Notes under the pieces: model-generated
Seen by the model: the letters and a program-made list of their open reading frames with translations, nothing else
The model's database searches: none
What the model was told of the DNA's origin: nothing
Shown: positions 9,093-16,099 of the stretch, piece by piece
Layout of the letters: each line of letters starts with the position of its first letter
How positions within the stretch are numbered: position 1 is the first letter of the stretch
Assembly (NCBI GenBank): GCA_030829145.1
Contig: JAURBE010000009.1
Coordinates: forward strand, 1-35,640
From: Verrucomicrobiota bacterium
Lineage (GTDB): Bacteria; Verrucomicrobiota; Verrucomicrobiia; Opitutales; Coraliomargaritaceae
DNA: 35,640 nt
Direction of reading: 5' to 3'
Position numbers and translations under genes: made by a program

Positions 9093-9382
9093 AACCTTTT
9101 AATTGTTATAAAAATTACAAATCTTTGAATCAAATGCAGGTTGAGTAAAGGCAGTTACATGCGATGGGCATTGCATCTTTTGAGCATGTTATTTGGCATT
9201 ATTTTTGCGGAAAGAGCCTAAAGGGAGTTGGCCACGGCTTATTCGATTTGGGAACGTGCGCATGAATTTGTGCATAATTTTCGATATTTTAGCCTCAGAG
9301 CGCCGTGAAATATAGCGTAGACGTCGATTTATTTTGAATTTTTGCTGGATAGATGCGACAGATTTTGTCTCTGTACTAGGGG
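9093..9382. other. Non-coding divergent region between the Rrf2 gene and the glycosyltransferase leader
   Basis: This is AT-rich near the Rrf2 5' end (tttaattgttataaaaattacaaat) and then mixed sequence. No open frame of note and no RNA gene was recognised. Promoters for the minus-strand regulator and the plus-strand glycosyltransferase leader are expected here. Confidence 0.4.
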
Positions 9383-9451
9383 ACTCAAATGAGTGTTAGG
9401 GCGGTTAATCAACCCAGGTGTGTCTAGTCTGATGACCCTACTCATTTGAGT
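9383..9451 (+). promoter_or_regulatory. Twin dyads ACTCA-N2-TGAGT around the glycosyltransferase start
   Basis: ACTCA-AA-TGAGT (9383-9394) and ACTCA-TT-TGAGT (9440-9451) are each near-perfect dyads, 57 bp centre to centre. Because each arm is also the reverse complement of the other, the pair can form a 13-bp RNA stem (9382-9394 with 9440-9452), extended by AGGG (9398-9401) pairing with CCCT (9436-9439). The first dyad overlaps the Shine-Dalgarno and start of a 12-codon ORF. The second contains the in-frame TTG 9446 of the glycosyltransferase. The arrangement suits either a two-site operator or RNA-level control. Confidence 0.6.
9389..9427 (+). CDS. Putative 12-codon leader peptide upstream of the glycosyltransferase
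   Basis: The ORF reads MSVRAVNQPRCV followed by TAG. It is preceded by AGGGGA (9378-9383), five bases before the ATG, one of the best Shine-Dalgarno placements in the whole window. It ends 39 bp before the likely GTG start of the glycosyltransferase (9467) and lies mostly within the loop and 5' arm of the long stem described for 9383-9451. Ribosomes on it would melt that stem, so it could act as a leader controlling the downstream start. No run of a single amino acid is seen, so classic amino-acid attenuation is not supported. Confidence 0.4.
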   Translation: MSVRAVNQPRCV

Positions 9452-9466
9452 CTGCATTCCCTATCC

Positions 9467-10741
9467 GTGAAAATTTTAATTTTAACAGCGTTATACCCGC
9501 CGCTCAGCGCGAGGGGGCATGATGACCGCTGCCGCCAGGTAGTGGAAGCGCTGTCGATGCGTGGGCACCGGTTGCAGGTATTAACCTCAAATCATCGATT
9601 GCCGCCTATGGGGTTACAAGGGGAGAAGGGGGTGTATCGAGATTTATTGCTACATGCTGCGGTGAAGCCTGAGAAGGTGGCAGATTTACCTTATCGTTTG
9701 CTGCATGCGCATGAATTGAGTAATGCGCGTGCATTGTATCAACGTATAGACCGGTTTAAGCCAGATATTGTTTATGTTTGGAATATGAATCGCCTGTCGA
9801 AATCTCTCTTGTTCAGCCTTCAAGAGCAGGGGATATCAGTTGCTTACGATTTGCATTGTCACTGGTTACGGCAGGAGTTGTTTGACTCCGATCCATGGTT
9901 TCACTGGTGGAAAGATCACCAAGGCTGGAAGATGAAATTTTTTAAGCTGTACTTGAAATTAACAGGTCAGAAGCGCCGACAACTTAAGATTTTCCCAATA
10001 GGTGCGGTTGCGGATCTTGATTTATCAATGGCTTCGGTGTGCAGCGAGAGCCTGCGTCATGACCTATTGGCATCTGGAGTGTCTCAAGTCGCTTTGTTAC
10101 CCCTCCTTTATCCAGCACTGAATACGAATTATTTAGTCATAAAAAAACGCTACCAGCGGGCGCGGCATTTTATGTGGGCGGGCCGCCTTAATGCTGGCAA
10201 AGCACCAGAAGTAGCGTTGCGTGCGGTAGCGGTGTTAAAGGATCGAGGCATTAATGTATTAGTTGATTTTATTGGTATGGGCGAGCCGCTGGAGCGCAAA
10301 ACGATGCGTAATTTGATTGATGCGTCAGGGCTCGGCGATTCTGTGCACATGCTAGGAATCCGCCCGGGGGCCCTCATGTCCAAGTATTCGGAATATGACG
10401 CCTTCTTATTTACCAGCCGTTCGAATGATCCTTTTCCGATTTCGCCACTCGAGGCAATGCGCTGTGGTTTGCCGTGTATTTTGGCACGCAATGGAGGTAT
10501 TACCGAAGTGTCTAAAGAGAGTGAAACTGCGTTACTTTATGAGACTGGAGATGCGGAGGCACTGGCCGATGCGATGCAGCGGATGATGGCACTGGAGGAT
10601 GGTGGTGCGTCGATGGCAAAGAATTGTATGGAAAGTTTGCAAGGGAAGCACTCACTCGCCAACGTTGTGAATAATATTGAAGCATTTCTGTCAGCCCCTA
10701 ACGACTCCAACCCGACAAAGAATAATGACCAACAAAACTGA
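9467..10741 (+). CDS. Glycosyltransferase family 4 (GT-B fold)
   Basis: The gene encodes 424 residues from GTG 9467 (MKILILTALYPPLSARGHDDRC, a typical GT4 opening). A TTG at 9446 would add seven residues, and an in-frame TAG at 9425 bounds the start. The N-terminal Rossmann half covers about 1-190. The C-terminal donor half contains GRLNAGKAPEVALRAVAVL, DFIGMGEPLE and SNDPFPISPLEAMRCGLPC. That last segment is the E-x7-E region, with Asp in place of the first Glu. There is no signal peptide or membrane segment, so it is cytosolic or peripheral and probably transfers a sugar to a surface polysaccharide or lipid. Its end overlaps the Hpt gene by 17 bp, so the two are co-translated. The leader carries two dyads and a small ORF. 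Confidence 0.9.
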   Translation: MKILILTALYPPLSARGHDDRCRQVVEALSMRGHRLQVLTSNHRLPPMGLQGEKGVYRDLLLHAAVKPEKVADLPYRLLHAHELSNARALYQRIDRFKPDIVYVWNMNRLSKSLLFSLQEQGISVAYDLHCHWLRQELFDSDPWFHWWKDHQGWKMKFFKLYLKLTGQKRRQLKIFPIGAVADLDLSMASVCSESLRHDLLASGVSQVALLPLLYPALNTNYLVIKKRYQRARHFMWAGRLNAGKAPEVALRAVAVLKDRGINVLVDFIGMGEPLERKTMRNLIDASGLGDSVHMLGIRPGALMSKYSEYDAFLFTSRSNDPFPISPLEAMRCGLPCILARNGGITEVSKESETALLYETGDAEALADAMQRMMALEDGGASMAKNCMESLQGKHSLANVVNNIEAFLSAPNDSNPTKNNDQQN

Positions 10742-11126
10742 TATTCCTGGTATTGATTTTGACCAGTCGACTCCAGTAATGGATCGCGAGCAAATTGACA
10801 TGTTACTCATGGTGGATCGCGGCGACGGCGACTCAGAAGCGTTAATACGAACTTTGTTCCGGCTCTTTAAGACAGAGAGTGCCGAGAAGTTGACAAATCT
10901 GGAGGCTGTCTGTGCGGCTAATGATACTGCGGAACTGCGTAAGATGGTACATTTCGTCTCTGGCAGCGCAGGTAATCTGGGCTTGGCCCACCTAGCGGGC
11001 TTTTATCGTGCCCTAGAGCATGCGATCGTAGCAGGTCGGTTGAATGATCTCGGCGAGTGCGCGATTGTGATTCGCTCTGCCTTTGACGCTGGCTGCGCGG
11101 CTTTCAGTGAAGAGTTTGGCACCTAA
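10725..11126 (+). CDS. Hpt-domain phosphotransfer protein
   Basis: The gene encodes 133 residues from ATG 10725. The helical Hpt motif HFVSGSAGNLG places the phospho-accepting histidine at His76, matching the 'H.LKGSA..LG' consensus. The four-helix bundle spans about 20-125 and no other domain is present. Such proteins relay phosphate between a hybrid histidine kinase and a response regulator. Neither partner is encoded in the window. The start lies inside the end of the glycosyltransferase gene (17-bp overlap, different frame), so a role in regulating polysaccharide synthesis is a fair inference from coupling but not shown by the sequence. Confidence 0.85.
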   Translation: MTNKTDIPGIDFDQSTPVMDREQIDMLLMVDRGDGDSEALIRTLFRLFKTESAEKLTNLEAVCAANDTAELRKMVHFVSGSAGNLGLAHLAGFYRALEHAIVAGRLNDLGECAIVIRSAFDAGCAAFSEEFGT

Positions 11127-11375
11127 GTACGCGCCTCTGACGCTTGGCGTATACAAATGTTGAGTGCGACCTCACATTTGAACTGGCAAGTTTAGCTCAG
11201 TTAAATTCGAGTGCCCGACTACCATATCTGTATGACTCTGAACGCGTGGGCTCACCGATTCTTTGGTACAAATTAGCTATATCAATTAGGCATTCAGTAA
11301 AGGAGCTCGTGACTGACCAAAAAAACTCCTCAAACTGAGTGACTTTATGGAGTGTTTTGTCTTAGAACATAAGAG

Positions 11376-12488
11376 ATGTCATTAATAGATCGATATGTGT
11401 TCAAGGAATGGGCGGTGGGCTTCGCTCTGACGCTCGGGGTAATTGTTGGCATATTAATCCTGCAGAATATGTACGATAGCTTGCCCGACCTTTTGGATGT
11501 CGGAGCCAGTGTTAGCGAGGTGTGCTATTACTATACATTATCCCTACCAGCTTATTTACCCGCGATTTTACCTATCGCCTTTCTTGTTTCACTATTATTT
11601 TCACTGGGCACACAACACCGTAATAACGAAATCATTGCGATGCGTGCCTCGGGTGCCAGTCTGTTACGCATCAGCCGCTCGCTCTGGCTTGCTGGACTGG
11701 CGCTGTCAGGCTTATTGTTTTATCTCACTGCGTCGTTGGTGCCGCATTCGGTTGAGCGTGCTCGCACCTTTATTGAAAATCTGGAGTATGCTTCTTTGGA
11801 GCAGGGCTTGGAGCATCGGCAGTTGGGCCTAGTGTACAACTTGGGCTTTGATAATCGTAAAGATGGCCGACTTTGGTTCATGAATCGTTTTAGTGAACGA
11901 GCGTGGCTCGGCCTTGGTGTTAATGTGCATACGCGCGACACTGCAGGGCAGGAGCTGAATCGTATTTCTGCTAGCGAGGCTTATTACGATGATACTCAAG
12001 GGCATTGGGTGTTTTTAAATGGCCGGGAATTAATGCTGGATGCTGAGACTGGCGATCCAATGCGAACACTGCCATTTAAGAAGAGAGTGTATGAGGACTT
12101 TGATGAAGATCCGAGTTTGATGTTGGCGCTGTATAAGAAACCCAAGTTATTGTCGCTGTTTGAGCTGCGCCGAATTATTGATCTATTGCCAGCTGAGGAA
12201 AACCCGATGGTGCATGCCTATTTAGTACGTTATTTCTCATTGCTTGCAGCCCCATTCACTTGCCTAGTTGTGGTTGGGCTTGCCGTACCATTTGCTGTAT
12301 CCGGCGTACGAACAAATCCGATGATAGGAATTTCCAAATGCATGGGGTATTTCTTCGTTTTCTATCTGTTGATTAGTGTCGCAACGATTTTAGGCGAGCG
12401 CCAGCTTATCCCAGCGTTGCTCGCGGCATGGTTGCCAAATCTGGTCATGTTTGGGGCGGCGGCTTGGCTGTTTCGACAGGCTCGCTAG
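11376..12488 (+). CDS. LptF/LptG-family permease of the lipopolysaccharide exporter
   Basis: The gene encodes 370 residues with the YjgP/YjgQ layout: three to four N-terminal helices (about 12-30, 50-80, 98-120), a periplasmic beta-jellyroll (about 125-270), and three C-terminal helices (about 280-370). The opening MSLIDRYVFKEW and the cytosolic segment RNNEIIAMRASGASLLRI, which is the coupling helix facing the LptB ATPase, are characteristic. With LptB it extracts LPS from the inner membrane and passes it to LptC/LptA. Only one of the LptF/LptG pair is here, and sequence by eye does not settle which. A 249-bp gap without a convincing gene precedes it. It ends 12 bp before the methyltransferase start. 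Confidence 0.92.
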   Translation: MSLIDRYVFKEWAVGFALTLGVIVGILILQNMYDSLPDLLDVGASVSEVCYYYTLSLPAYLPAILPIAFLVSLLFSLGTQHRNNEIIAMRASGASLLRISRSLWLAGLALSGLLFYLTASLVPHSVERARTFIENLEYASLEQGLEHRQLGLVYNLGFDNRKDGRLWFMNRFSERAWLGLGVNVHTRDTAGQELNRISASEAYYDDTQGHWVFLNGRELMLDAETGDPMRTLPFKKRVYEDFDEDPSLMLALYKKPKLLSLFELRRIIDLLPAEENPMVHAYLVRYFSLLAAPFTCLVVVGLAVPFAVSGVRTNPMIGISKCMGYFFVFYLLISVATILGERQLIPALLAAWLPNLVMFGAAAWLFRQAR

Positions 12489-12500
12489 GGCTTGTTTATT

Positions 12501-13646
12501 ATGGATATTTCACAGGAAAAAATGCTTCGCCTGAAGGATTCGGTAATCGATGCTTCAGGGCATCCATGGGTGCCACTCGCTGGATTAGAACATACGGAGA
12601 AATCATTCTGCGATGGTGCGGCAAACACGTTATTATCTGCGGGTGGACAGATTCTTGGGAGTGGTATCTTTGACCGTCGAAACCCTGCTGCTGCATGGCG
12701 TCGCTTTAGTTTAGCCGAAGGGGTGGATTTCAATCAAAATTATATTATAGATGCGATGCAGGAGGCATTGGCGCGTCGTGGCGAGGAGAGCTGCCAGCGA
12801 TTAATCAGTTCGGATGCTGATTATTTACCAGGATTAGTTGTGGAGCAGTATGGCGATATCCTTACAGTTAGTGCGGAGACTGCAGCCGTTGATGCGCACC
12901 TAGAGGTAATTACCAGTCTATTGAAGGAACACTATATGCCACAGGAAGTTGTTCTGTTGAATGACTGCGAGACGCGTTCTAAATATGGTTTGAAACGTGA
13001 AATTCGAACTCTAAGCGGTAACAATTTGAAGGGGCGTTGGGTTGAAATTGACGAGGTGCACTATCGTCTGGATTGGCTGCAACCGCAGAAGCCGCGCTTT
13101 TTTCTCGATCAACGTGAGCAGCATAGTTTGGTCGGGAGCCTGTGCGGGGGACGTGTCGTACTTGATGCGTTTGCGCATTCCGGCGCTTTTGCACTACAGG
13201 CCGTTCGTGGCGGTGCCGAGCATGTGGTGGCAATTGATGCATCAGAGACATGCATCAAAGCGATCGGTGCCAATGCCCAGCGCAATAACGATTTCATTGA
13301 AGCAATCGATTGTGATGCCGCAGCATTTTTGGCTGAGCGTACTGCGGGAGATTTTGACAGTATTATATTGGACCCACCTGCCGAGATGATGCAGGACTGG
13401 GAAACTTTGAAGCAAGTACATGCCTCTGCTTTTCGTTGCCTCCCCGCAGGCGGTGTGTTGGCTACGTATTGCCGATCCGAGACCATTTCGCTGCAGGTAT
13501 TTGAGCAAATGGTAGCTGCTGCTGCAGCTCAAGCCGGGCGTGAAGGACGTATCTTTGCTCGGACAGGGCAGCCGTTTGATTTCCCCAGCTTATTGAATTT
13601 TCCTGAGAGTCATTACCTGAAAGGACTCATTTTACAGGTCGAGTAG
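12501..13646 (+). CDS. RlmI-like class I SAM-dependent rRNA methyltransferase
   Basis: The gene encodes 381 residues from ATG 12501; an in-frame TTG at 12492 is a weaker start. A PUA-like N-terminal region (about 1-75, with GSGIFDRRNPAAAWRRFS) precedes an RlmI-type central region with DYLPGLVVEQYGDILTVS. The Rossmann methyltransferase follows, with FFLDQREQH, the SAM loop VVLDAFAHSGAFALQAVRGGA, acidic residues at VVAIDAS, and catalytic-site motif LDPPA. RlmI makes m5C in 23S rRNA. The typical 'TSC'-like segment near the end reads ATYCRS, so the catalytic cysteine is probably retained. It sits 12 bp after the Lpt permease gene, so they likely share a transcript. Its last 20 bp overlap the 3' end of the convergent symporter gene. 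Confidence 0.88.
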   Translation: MDISQEKMLRLKDSVIDASGHPWVPLAGLEHTEKSFCDGAANTLLSAGGQILGSGIFDRRNPAAAWRRFSLAEGVDFNQNYIIDAMQEALARRGEESCQRLISSDADYLPGLVVEQYGDILTVSAETAAVDAHLEVITSLLKEHYMPQEVVLLNDCETRSKYGLKREIRTLSGNNLKGRWVEIDEVHYRLDWLQPQKPRFFLDQREQHSLVGSLCGGRVVLDAFAHSGAFALQAVRGGAEHVVAIDASETCIKAIGANAQRNNDFIEAIDCDAAAFLAERTAGDFDSIILDPPAEMMQDWETLKQVHASAFRCLPAGGVLATYCRSETISLQVFEQMVAAAAAQAGREGRIFARTGQPFDFPSLLNFPESHYLKGLILQVE

Positions 13647-15168
13647 CGCGGTCAATGTCTGCGGCATGTTTACGGAAAGATGCTAACTCCTGCTTGACTA
13701 CTGGTAGCAATAAATAGACCCCGATTAAATTCGGGAAGCACATGCCCAACAGCATGCCGTCGGAGAAATCGGTGACTGCGCCCAAAGACATTGAAGCGCC
13801 AATTACAATACATGAGCAGAATAAAATTTTGTAGGAAAGCTCTGTAAATTGACTGCGACCAAATAGGCTAGTCCACGCTTGTTGACCATAGTAGGACCAA
13901 GAGATCATGGTCGAAAAAGCAAATAGCGTGACCGCGATAAAGAGTACAAACGGGAACCATGCGATCACTGAGGCAAAGGCTTGAGACGTAATTGAGATGC
14001 CGTCCATGGAGCTGCCGATGGTCTCACCGTAGTTGCCGGTAATGACGATAACAAGCGCCGTTAAAGAGCAGACCACCACGGTATCGATAAAAGGTTCCAG
14101 TAGGGCAACGAGACCTTCACTAGCGGGTTTCGTAGTCTTGACTGCTGCATGAGCAATCGGAGCCGAGCCAATTCCTGCTTCATTGGAGAAAGTGCCACGT
14201 TGAATACCGACAAGCATGGCGCCAATTAAGCCACCAACATAGGCATCTGGTGTGAATGCCTTGCTGATGATGAGTCCGATCGCAGAGGGGATTTTATCAA
14301 TATGTGTGACTAGCACAGTGATGGCCCCCAAAATATAAATGATACACATCAAGGGCACTAAGCGTGAAGTGACGTTTGCGATGCGCCTGATTCCGCCAAT
14401 AATTACGACACCAACGAGAATAGCAATCACTGCCCCGAAGACCCATCGATAGTCTGCTAATAGGCTGTCTGAGCCACCGCTAATATCGACAAATTGTGTG
14501 CAGACCTGATTGATCTGAAACATATTACCGCCACCAAGCGACGCTCCAACGCACAAAATGGCGAAGATGAATGCCAGTGCAGATCCTAGCTTGCCCCAGG
14601 CGGCACCGCGCTCGGCTAACCCTTTTTTCAGATATTTCATCGCGCCGCCACTGACTTTGCCATTCGCATCAATATCTCGGTAGCGTACGCCGAGTGTACA
14701 TTCTGCAAATTTTGTGGTCATGCCGACGAAGCCTAAAATAATCATCCAAAATGCAGCACCCGGACCGCCCTTTGAAATCGCAATGGCGACACCCGCAATG
14801 TTACCGAGTCCAACGGTGGCCGAGAGTGCTGCTGTCAGTGCCTGAAAGTGAGTAATTTCTCCAGGGTCAGTCGGCTTGGAGTACTTGCCGCGAATGGTTC
14901 GGATCGCGAGTCCAAACGAGGTGATATTGATGAACTTAAAGTAAACAGTCAGAAAGATTGCTGAGCCCGCGAGCCATATCAGTATGAATGGGATTTCTTT
15001 GCCACCGAGTGAGAATGGCTTGAAGAAGATGATCTCAAAGATCTTGGCGGTCCATGGAGCCACTGCGCTGTTGATTTGCTCGTCAAGGGATGCCTCACTG
15101 GCGTGTGCAGTGCTGATCAGTAAAGGAATTATCGGCAATAGGCGTAGATAGTTGAGTAGGCGTCGCAT
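13627..15168 (-). CDS. Alanine/glycine:cation symporter (AGCS family)
   Basis: The gene encodes 513 residues. A cleavable-looking N-terminal segment (1-23) precedes about ten to eleven membrane helices. The AGCS signature ALTAALSATVGLGNIAGVA lies at about 109-127, and GGPGAAFWM and GMTTKFAECTLGVRYR follow it. Further conserved blocks are GIQRGTFSNEAGIGSAPIAHA and STMISWSYYGQQAW. The family imports small neutral amino acids with Na+ or H+. It stands alone on the minus strand and converges on the RlmI-like gene with a 20-bp tail overlap. Its upstream region (15169-15275) is AT-rich and presumably holds the promoter, next to the tatA terminator. Confidence 0.94.
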   Translation of the reverse strand: MRRLLNYLRLLPIIPLLISTAHASEASLDEQINSAVAPWTAKIFEIIFFKPFSLGGKEIPFILIWLAGSAIFLTVYFKFINITSFGLAIRTIRGKYSKPTDPGEITHFQALTAALSATVGLGNIAGVAIAISKGGPGAAFWMIILGFVGMTTKFAECTLGVRYRDIDANGKVSGGAMKYLKKGLAERGAAWGKLGSALAFIFAILCVGASLGGGNMFQINQVCTQFVDISGGSDSLLADYRWVFGAVIAILVGVVIIGGIRRIANVTSRLVPLMCIIYILGAITVLVTHIDKIPSAIGLIISKAFTPDAYVGGLIGAMLVGIQRGTFSNEAGIGSAPIAHAAVKTTKPASEGLVALLEPFIDTVVVCSLTALVIVITGNYGETIGSSMDGISITSQAFASVIAWFPFVLFIAVTLFAFSTMISWSYYGQQAWTSLFGRSQFTELSYKILFCSCIVIGASMSLGAVTDFSDGMLLGMCFPNLIGVYLLLPVVKQELASFRKHAADIDRATRPVK

Positions 15169-15275
15169 AATCGTGTGTGGTTGATAATGAGTGACTTTTA
15201 GATTTCAGCTCGGATTCACAAGTTTAATCAATACGGATGAATCGATTCATGCTTTAAATCTTCAGTAGCGAGCAT

Positions 15276-15303
15276 AAAAAAGGCGCATTCGTAAGAATGC
15301 ACC
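15276..15303 (-). terminator. Intrinsic terminator after tatA
   Basis: Read on the minus strand, GGTGCATTC, loop TTAC, then GAATGCGCC form a 9-bp stem with one G-U pair, followed by six Ts. It lies 27 bp beyond the tatA stop and closes the TPR-dnaG-rpoD-lipoprotein-tatA run. Confidence 0.88.
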
Positions 15304-15329
15304 TCGAAGAAAAGTTACGATTGGGGCAA

Positions 15330-15632
15330 TTATGCGTCGTCTTTTTTCGGTTCGGTTGTGTTTGCCTTAGAGTTCTCAGAAGAACTTGCGGAGTTGGCTG
15401 CGACGTTTTTTGCAGCTGGGCTCGCCGTAGGCTGGTCGTCGGCATCCATGGCGTTGCGAACATCATTTTCAATGTCAGCCGTGGCTTTCTTGAATTCTTT
15501 AATGGATTTGCCGAACGATTTAAACAGTTCAGGCAGGCGTTTGGCTCCGAAGAGTAGTAACACCACCAAGAAAATTAGGATTAGCTCCGGTGCGCGGAGG
15601 TTTTGAATGAAGGCTAAGGGTTGGATATTCAT
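15330..15632 (-). CDS. tatA: Twin-arginine translocase subunit TatA/TatE
   Basis: The gene encodes 100 residues. A short N-terminal membrane helix (about 15-30, PELILIFLVVLLLFGAKRLPEL) with the FGAKRLPEL hinge is followed by the amphipathic helix (FKSFGKSIKEFKKA). A polar, Ala/Ser/Lys-rich tail follows, as in TatA. TatA oligomerises at the inner membrane to let folded RR-signal proteins cross, with TatC as receptor; tatC is not in the window. A likely client is the DUF1501 protein at 29207-30487, whose signal reads LSRRKFMQ. The gene follows the small lipoprotein gene by 24 bp and has a terminator right after it. Confidence 0.93.
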   Translation of the reverse strand: MNIQPLAFIQNLRAPELILIFLVVLLLFGAKRLPELFKSFGKSIKEFKKATADIENDVRNAMDADDQPTASPAAKNVAANSASSSENSKANTTEPKKDDA

Positions 15633-15656
15633 GAGTTATGTATATTCCACTATGTA

Positions 15657-16061
15657 TTAGTTTTCCTCAGAGGCAATACTATACAGTTGTGCTAGCTCGA
15701 CACTGCGATTGGCGCTTGCAGATTCTACGACGTGGTTAATCTTAGGAGTGCCTTCAAGAATGTCCGCAGTGATGAGTGTCAGGCTTGAGCTCGGACGCAC
15801 TTTGAGGACTCCGGTTTCGACGCCTGCGTAGTTTTTAGCGATCAGAAAATCACCCTCGAGTGCGACACCGTTTCGAATTGTAGCGATACGCTCAAATAGA
15901 TCGACGTGTACGATGAGTGGTGAATTCTGCTGAATCACGGGTGTTGAATCACCTTGGTCATGCTTCCCTTCGGTTATTTGCACGCCATTATTCGCGCAGC
16001 CACTGGTTAGGAGAGCTAGCGCACAGCTAGCGGAGATCAGTATGATGGGGTATAAACGCAT
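15657..16061 (-). CDS. Small predicted lipoprotein, function unknown
   Basis: The gene encodes 134 residues. A signal peptide ends in lipobox LTSGC (Cys22), so it should be lipid-anchored. The mature part is beta-rich: PLIVHVDLFERIATIRNGVALEGDFLIAK... GVLKVRPSSSLTLITADILEGTPKINHVVE. This resembles short proteins that carry a repeated 'xG.V.....'-type strand pattern, but I cannot name a family. It lies between rpoD (38 bp) and tatA (24 bp) on the same strand and is probably co-transcribed with both. Confidence 0.7.
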   Translation of the reverse strand: MRLYPIILISASCALALLTSGCANNGVQITEGKHDQGDSTPVIQQNSPLIVHVDLFERIATIRNGVALEGDFLIAKNYAGVETGVLKVRPSSSLTLITADILEGTPKINHVVESASANRSVELAQLYSIASEEN

Positions 16062-16099
16062 TGAGTGGTTTTGTGGTAATTCAGGCAGATAGAAGTCTG

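Noticed and set aside
11190..11265. tRNA-like 'TAGCTCAGTTAAATTCGAGTG' D-arm resemblance
   Set aside because: No acceptor stem, anticodon stem or T-arm can be formed around it, so it is not a tRNA.
11144..11338. 64-codon plus-strand frame before the Lpt permease gene
   Set aside because: It has a TTG start, no Shine-Dalgarno and no recognisable motif. I treat 11127-11375 as non-coding.
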